From: an uncultured Caryophanales bacterium
GTDB lineage: Bacteria > Bacillota_I > Bacilli_A > Acholeplasmatales > Anaeroplasmataceae
Assembly (NCBI GenBank): GCA_937885165.1
Contig: CAKZZJ010000171.1
Location: 1-8,662, forward strand
Length of the DNA stretch: 8,662 nucleotides
Direction of reading: 5' to 3'
The notes under the pieces: generated by a model
What the model was told of the DNA's origin: nothing
Databases searched by the model: none
The model's input: the letters and a program-made list of their open reading frames with translations, nothing else
Made by a program: the position numbers and the translations under genes
Part shown: positions 5,668 through 8,662 of the stretch, in pieces
Position numbering within the stretch: the first letter of the stretch is position 1
Layout of the letters: every line of letters begins with the position of its first letter

Positions 5668-5732
5668 TAACAAATGTAAATTTATCTATTTTTGGACTTT
5701 TTGTTACTAACTAGCATATTAATTATTTTTAT

Positions 5733-5903
5733 CTATATTTTTTTAATTTTTGTATCAATTATTTCATCTTCTTTCATAAAAATTTCTATATCATTTTTAT
5801 ATTTAGTACCTATAATTTTAGGTAAAAATTCTAATAATAATTCCTTATCATTATTAAAATATTCCATTAGTTGTGGTATTAAATATTTAAAAAAATAATT
5901 CAT
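5733..5903 (-). CDS. Small protein (56 aa) after the recombinase gene
   Basis: This short protein (MNYFFKYLIPQLMEYFNNDK..., helical, ending IIDTKIKKI) has no recognised family. The ATG at 5903 is chosen because GAGGGGGTTG, a very strong ribosome binding site, lies directly upstream; an earlier in-frame ATG at 5981 would overlap the recombinase and lacks such a site. It begins 37 bp after the recombinase stop on the same strand, so co-transcription is likely. Small proteins next to serine integrases sometimes act as recombination directionality factors; that role here is only an inference. The plus-strand frame overlapping it has no ribosome binding site and is taken as a shadow. Confidence 0.6.
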   Translation of the reverse strand: MNYFFKYLIPQLMEYFNNDKELLLEFLPKIIGTKYKNDIEIFMKEDEIIDTKIKKI

Positions 5904-5940
5904 ATTATCAACCCCCTCAAATAAAAATTGAAGCAATTTT

Positions 5941-7680
5941 TTATGCTCCAATTTGTAATATTGTAAATTTATTCTTTTCAAATTTATTCTCTTTTTCGTG
6001 TGGAATTATCTGAATAATTTCATTTTTATTAAAACTTTTTATATCAAATAATTCTCCAACAATCTCTGTTTCTTTAATTTTATAAAAGTTTCTTAATGTA
6101 GATATATAACTTTGTTTTTGATTTTCATTCTTATAATTAGATAAAATAATATCTCTATTTTCCACATTAATTATCATATCAAAGCAATCAGTTCTAAACA
6201 TATATCCTATATTTTCTATTTCATTTTTGTTAAATAAAATATTTAAAATTGATACATTATAATCTTTATCAATATCTATTTCTATTTCATCAACATATTT
6301 GTTTATTAAATATTGTTTTTGTTCTTTTGATAATTTATTCCACAAATTATTTTTCTTTACATAGTCTGATTTTGCTTTCATTTTTTCAATTTCTTTTAGA
6401 TTAAATACTGTTTCCATATCTTGTTTAATATCTAAAGTTTCATCTAATTTTTGTAATTCAATTATTTTATTTTTAGCATGATTTAATTCTCGTTCAATTT
6501 CTTTTAATTCTGTTTGTAGTGTAGTAGGTTCTATTATTCCATCAACAAATGCTTTCTTAATTCTTGTTTCTTTTTCTTTTAAATCACTTTCTATTTTTTG
6601 ATATTTTTTAATATCATTTTTTGTATCTCTATTTAGAGTAGGTTTAAAAGAATTATCAATAATTAAGAAAAAATCTAACATATCATTTAAAAATTTCATT
6701 AATGGTTTTTCAATCCTTTTTTCGTTAATTCTCATTTTACAACTAGCACATTTGTAGTATAAATGTTTAGTATTATCTTTGCTTGTACTAGAACATCCAC
6801 CCATAATTTTATTGCATCTAGGACATCTAATCTTTTGCATAAAAATATAAGTAAGTTTTCTTGTATAGTTCTTTAAATTTTTCTCTTTTCTTTTTTGAAC
6901 CATTTCAAATGTTGTTTTATCTATAATTGCTGGTACAACATCTTCAAATATTTGAATATCGCCATCAGTTCTTTTTCCATATTCCATATTACCAATATAA
7001 AGTTGATTAGATAATATTTTATCTACTGTTGTAGTAGGCCATTTTCTATTTAAAACTTCTTCGTCATTAAATAGTTTACAAATAGAATTAACAGCTAAAC
7101 CATCTAAATATAATTTAAATATTCTTCTTACAACATCTGCTTGTACTTCATCAATAAATATTCCTTTATCTTTAGCAACTTTTCTATAACCAACTGGTGG
7201 GCGTCCACTTAAATGTCCTTTTTTAGCGGCACCTACTAAACCAAATTTAGTTCTTTCACTTGTTCTTTCTATTTCTAGTTGTGCTAATATTGTTAGCATT
7301 CTTATAAAGAATTTACCATTTGCTGTATCTGTATTTATATCTTCAGCAACACTTTCTAAACTACAATCATATTCTTCAAGCATAGTACAAATATTTTCTA
7401 AATCTTTTATTGAACGAGTAAGTCTATCTAACTTATAAACAACTATTTTATTAATTTTTCCATCTTTCATATCTTGTATCATTTCTTTGAATCTAGGTCT
7501 TTCCATATTCTTTGCTGAAACACCTTCTTCACGATATACTTTATAAATTTCATAATCCTTAAAATTACATAGTTGTTTTAGTTTTTCTTCTTGCTCATCT
7601 AAGCTATGACCAAATCTTGATTGATCCTCAGTTGAAACTCTAGGATATAAACCTGCTATTATTTTCTTTGGTTCTTTCAA
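5941..7680 (-). CDS. Large serine recombinase (site-specific integrase)
   Basis: This 579-aa enzyme should integrate and excise a mobile element by serine-nucleophile recombination. The resolvase domain (about 8-150) has the nucleophile Ser16 in YPRVSTEDQ with Arg14, then GVSAKNMERPRF, the active-site loop KLDRLTR (83-89) and the AQLEIERTSERT helix. The Recombinase domain follows (about 160-270, from SGRPPVGYR). A zinc ribbon has Cys286/Cys289 and Cys311/Cys314 (CPRC..CASC), then a coiled coil (about 355-412) and a long C-terminal region. A TTG start at 7680 is chosen: AAAGGAG lies 8 bases upstream, while the ATGs at 7698 and 7686 overlap or abut that site and add residues not seen in the family. 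An ATG at 7734 would add 18 residues and begin inside a hairpin. Its target site is not identifiable here. Confidence 0.95.
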   Translation of the reverse strand: MKEPKKIIAGLYPRVSTEDQSRFGHSLDEQEEKLKQLCNFKDYEIYKVYREEGVSAKNMERPRFKEMIQDMKDGKINKIVVYKLDRLTRSIKDLENICTMLEEYDCSLESVAEDINTDTANGKFFIRMLTILAQLEIERTSERTKFGLVGAAKKGHLSGRPPVGYRKVAKDKGIFIDEVQADVVRRIFKLYLDGLAVNSICKLFNDEEVLNRKWPTTTVDKILSNQLYIGNMEYGKRTDGDIQIFEDVVPAIIDKTTFEMVQKRKEKNLKNYTRKLTYIFMQKIRCPRCNKIMGGCSSTSKDNTKHLYYKCASCKMRINEKRIEKPLMKFLNDMLDFFLIIDNSFKPTLNRDTKNDIKKYQKIESDLKEKETRIKKAFVDGIIEPTTLQTELKEIERELNHAKNKIIELQKLDETLDIKQDMETVFNLKEIEKMKAKSDYVKKNNLWNKLSKEQKQYLINKYVDEIEIDIDKDYNVSILNILFNKNEIENIGYMFRTDCFDMIINVENRDIILSNYKNENQKQSYISTLRNFYKIKETEIVGELFDIKSFNKNEIIQIIPHEKENKFEKNKFTILQIGA

Positions 7681-7705
7681 AATCATCACTCCTTTCATCA
7701 ACACG

Positions 7706-7737
7706 AAAAAACGCAAGAGATATTTTTCCCTCACGTT
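7706..7737 (-). terminator. Terminator-like hairpin in the recombinase leader
   Basis: In the minus-strand transcript AACGUGAG (7730-7737) pairs with CUUGCGUU (7710-7717), including two G-U pairs, and is followed by a run of six U's (7706-7711). It lies 26 bases before the recombinase start, between its likely promoter and its ribosome binding site. It may end readthrough from the upstream gene or attenuate the recombinase. Confidence 0.55.
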
Positions 7738-7767
7738 TCAAAAAATAATTAGCTAGTTAATAATATT

Positions 7768-7785
7768 GTAGAGTATAATCTCTAC
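7768..7785. promoter_or_regulatory. GTAGAG/CTCTAC dyad over the likely recombinase promoter
   Basis: GTAGAG (7768-7773) and CTCTAC (7780-7785) form a perfect inverted repeat around TATAAT (7774-7779). On the minus strand TATACT (7772-7777) could be the -10 of the recombinase, with GTTAAA at 7795-7800 as a weak -35. A protein bound to the dyad would cover the promoter. A related dyad (CGTAGA..TCTACG) is at 7898-7916. Confidence 0.5.
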
Positions 7786-7821
7786 GATACATAGTTTAAC
7801 ATCTTGACACTGCAAAGTCTA
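7781..7821 (+). repeat. 41-bp direct repeat, copy 1
   Basis: TCTACGATACATA.TTTAAC and the following bases recur at 7911-7951, exactly 130 bp away, with 35 of 41 positions identical. This copy ends in the first of the 11-bp tandem repeats. Confidence 0.85.
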
Positions 7822-7887
7822 TGCAAAATTCTTGCAAATTTCTTGCAAAAAAACTGCAAAATTCTTGCAATAATCTAGCAATTATTA
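7811..7887 (+). repeat. Seven 11-bp tandem repeats (iteron-like)
   Basis: Consensus TGCAAAATTCT. Copies begin at 7811, 7822, 7833, 7844, 7855 and 7866 with no spacing change; TGCAA is invariant in all six. A seventh, degenerate copy (AGCAATTATTA) begins at 7877. The 11-bp period puts each copy on the same face of the helix, as in iterons or arrays of protein sites. No replication gene is in the window. Confidence 0.85.
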
Positions 7888-7897
7888 AAAATGTATT

Positions 7898-7916
7898 CGT
7901 AGAAATACCATCTACG
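7898..7916. repeat. CGTAGA/TCTACG dyad before repeat copy 2
   Basis: CGTAGA (7898-7903) and TCTACG (7911-7916) are perfect complements with a 7-base spacer, and the flanks TGTAT and ATACA extend the symmetry with one indel. It corresponds to the dyad at 7768-7785 but lacks its TATAAT centre. Confidence 0.65.
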
Positions 7917-7951
7917 ATACATACTTTAACATATTGACTAGGCAATGTCTA
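7911..7951 (+). repeat. 41-bp direct repeat, copy 2
   Basis: Second copy of the unit at 7781-7821, with six mismatches, four of them clustered in its last 15 bases. It is followed immediately by a different pair of repeats rather than by the 11-bp array. Confidence 0.85.
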
Positions 7952-7992
7952 GGAAGTAAACCGTGCAAAAAGCAGGAAGTAAATTGTGCAAA
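7951..7992 (+). repeat. Pair of 19-bp direct repeats
   Basis: AGGAAGTAAACCGTGCAAA (7951-7969) and AGGAAGTAAATTGTGCAAA (7974-7992) differ at two bases and repeat every 23 bp. Both end in the TGCAAA core of the 11-bp repeats. Confidence 0.85.
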
Positions 7993-7996
7993 TATT

Positions 7997-8013
7997 AAAA
8001 GTATTCTACTTTT
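7997..8013. terminator. Weak hairpin after the AbrB-like gene
   Basis: AAAAGTA and TACTTTT are complementary around TTC. It lies 20 bp beyond the stop at 8033. It is short and has almost no GC, so termination would be inefficient and the assignment is tentative. Confidence 0.3.
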
Positions 8014-8032
8014 TATCAGTTTATAACTATTG

Positions 8033-8344
8033 TTAATCATTGTTTTTACACTTATTCATATCATTAAGAATACTAATAAACTTAGTTATAGATATGATAG
8101 CATTATGATTAGGTAAGTATATTTTATCATTATTATCATAAACATAAGCAATAAGAGTATTAATTTTATTATTAACTATAATTTTGTGTGGCTCTGTAAT
8201 ACTTAAATTAGTTTTATCAATATTGATAATATGTCCATTAATAAAGCTAATATCTAAATTACTTTTGCCAACTTTCATATTTAACTTATTTTTCAATTCG
8301 CTAGGGAATATTAAACTTTCTATGGTCGTTTTCAAAAAATACAC
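8033..8344 (-). CDS. Small protein with AbrB-like N-terminus
   Basis: This 103-aa protein resembles, at residues 7-43, the swapped-hairpin AbrB/SpoVT DNA-binding fold: the pattern IFPSELKNKLNMKVGKSNLD followed by ISFINGHIINI matches the 'iP.elr..l.ikvGd.l.i...g.ii.i' signature. The rest (44-103) is beta-rich then helical (KFISILNDMNK) with no known motif. If the match is right it is a dimeric DNA-binding regulator; the evidence is pattern only. The start has AGGAGG three bases before the ATG, rather close; a TTG at 8335 with 12 bases spacing is an alternative that would remove three residues. It lies upstream of the repeat array and recombinase on the same strand and may act on those repeats (inference). 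An imperfect dyad CATAATA/TACTATG (8366-8384) lies in its leader. Confidence 0.65.
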   Translation of the reverse strand: MYFLKTTIESLIFPSELKNKLNMKVGKSNLDISFINGHIINIDKTNLSITEPHKIIVNNKINTLIAYVYDNNDKIYLPNHNAIISITKFISILNDMNKCKNND

Positions 8345-8365
8345 CTCCTAACATAAGAAAAAGCC

Positions 8366-8384
8366 CATAATATCAAATACTATG
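8366..8384. promoter_or_regulatory. Imperfect dyad upstream of the AbrB-like gene
   Basis: CATAATA (8366-8372) and TACTATG (8378-8384) are complementary except for one pair. It is 22 bp before the start codon and could be an operator. No good promoter was identified for this gene. Confidence 0.3.
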
Positions 8385-8401
8385 AACTTGTTTTATATAA
8401 A

Positions 8402-8440
8402 GAAAAACGCACTCTCTGATAATCAAAGTGTGCGAGTTTA
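8402..8440 (-). terminator. Intrinsic terminator, minus strand
   Basis: In the minus-strand transcript CGCAC and CUUU pair with AGAG and GUGCG around a GAUUAUC loop, with one A-A mismatch, and are followed by UUUUUCUUU. It would stop transcripts entering from beyond 8440, about 60 bp before the AbrB-like gene. Confidence 0.7.
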
Positions 8441-8453
8441 AACCTCTATGGAG

Positions 8454-8545
8454 CGACATTTTGTCATATATACGCAAAATATCACGTTATATAAGGCAAT
8501 CAAGATTCTCAATTGCTAAATAAAATATAACATACATTTTGACAA
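8454..8545. repeat. Nested inverted repeats in a gene-free stretch
   Basis: GTTATAT (8486-8492) pairs with ATATAAC (8525-8531), and inside it GCAAT (8496-8500) pairs with ATTGC (8512-8516). The direct repeat ACATTTTG(T/A)C flanks this at 8456-8465 and 8534-8543. No open reading frame with a ribosome binding site was found between 8441 and 8569. Confidence 0.4.
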
Positions 8546-8554
8546 AAGAAAAGT

Positions 8555-8591
8555 ACCTAAAATAAAAAGGTGGGAATTTGTACTCCCACTA
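8555..8591 (-). terminator. Intrinsic terminator of the gene at the right edge
   Basis: In the minus-strand transcript GUGGGA (8584-8589) pairs with UCCCAC (8570-8575) around an 8-base loop and is followed by CUUUUUAUUUU. The stem starts at the stop codon (8589-8591) of the partial gene. Confidence 0.8.
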
Positions 8592-8662
8592 TTCTTCAAA
8601 GTTATTAGGTTCTTCAATATATTTTCTTAAATTTTTAGAATAACTTCTTCTGCATTTATTAC
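8589..8662 (-). CDS. 3' end of a gene running off the window
   Basis: A minus-strand frame is open from the window edge to TAG at 8589-8591 and encodes NKCRRSYSKNLRKYIEEPNN followed by FEE. It is only 23 residues, too short for a family call. That it is real is supported by the strong intrinsic terminator beginning exactly at its stop codon. Confidence 0.55.
   Translation of the reverse strand, partial: NKCRRSYSKNLRKYIEEPNNFEE

Noticed and set aside
5692..5898. 68-aa hydrophobic plus-strand frame
   Set aside because: Antisense to the 56-aa gene, no ribosome binding site, and the minus-strand alternative has a very strong one.
7811..7992. CRISPR array
   Set aside because: The repeats are 11 bp with no spacers, or 19 bp with a 4-bp gap; there are no unique spacers of 25-40 bp and no cas genes.
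8441..8569. Small ORF starting at an ATG on the minus strand near 8460
   Set aside because: No ribosome binding site, and its frame runs through the intrinsic terminator at 8402-8440.

Overview
The window is very AT-rich bacterial DNA with strong Shine-Dalgarno sites (AAGGAG, GGAGG), intrinsic terminators and Lys/Asn/Ile-rich proteins. This suggests a low-GC Firmicute, probably a gut or host-associated member of the Bacilli, Erysipelotrichia or Clostridia. No tRNA, rRNA, housekeeping gene, CRISPR array or plasmid replication gene was seen. The content (insertion sequence, large serine recombinase, small regulators, hypothetical genes, many DNA repeats) is that of an accessory region: an integrated mobilizable element, a degenerate prophage, or part of a plasmid-like element.

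Layout. (1) 24-1853: a complete insertion sequence with an IS1202/ISNCY-type DDE transposase, a 48-bp perfect inverted repeat near its ends, three copies of a short motif at each end, and a 3' non-coding part that can fold into two hairpin structures, one locally GC-rich. (2) 1990-4159, minus strand: a membrane-anchored or secreted protein of unknown function, a calcineurin-like metallophosphoesterase, and an unknown 181-aa protein. Divergent from these is a regulator with two helix-turn-helix domains (4283-4717). A 17-bp sequence occurs in inverted orientation on the two sides of the 181-aa gene, so the phosphoesterase promoter and the regulator/181-aa divergent promoter carry the same candidate operator. 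(3) 4765-5426, minus strand: a 90-aa conserved hypothetical with a good sigma-70-type promoter, and a ribbon-helix-helix protein whose reading frame is broken at a run of eight A's. (4) 5488-5667: a cluster of hairpins and repeats beside the ribbon-helix-helix gene, a candidate transfer origin or other DNA-processing site. (5) 5733-7680, minus strand: a large serine recombinase (TTG start proposed) followed by a 56-aa ORF with a strong ribosome binding site. (6) 7768-7992: a repeat array upstream of the recombinase: two copies of a 41-bp unit exactly 130 bp apart, each preceded by a GTAGA/TCTAC dyad, six 11-bp tandem repeats between them, and a pair of 19-bp repeats after them. (7) 8033-8344: a small protein with an AbrB-like N-terminus, then terminators and the 3' end of one more minus-strand gene running off the window.

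How the genes may work together (inference): the recombinase would move the element, with the 56-aa protein as a possible accessory or directionality factor and the upstream repeats as control, attachment or replication-like sites. The ribbon-helix-helix protein and adjacent palindromes look like part of a relaxosome whose relaxase is not in this window. The two-HTH regulator probably controls its own divergent promoter and the phosphoesterase. No complete defence or toxin system can be demonstrated from the sequence.
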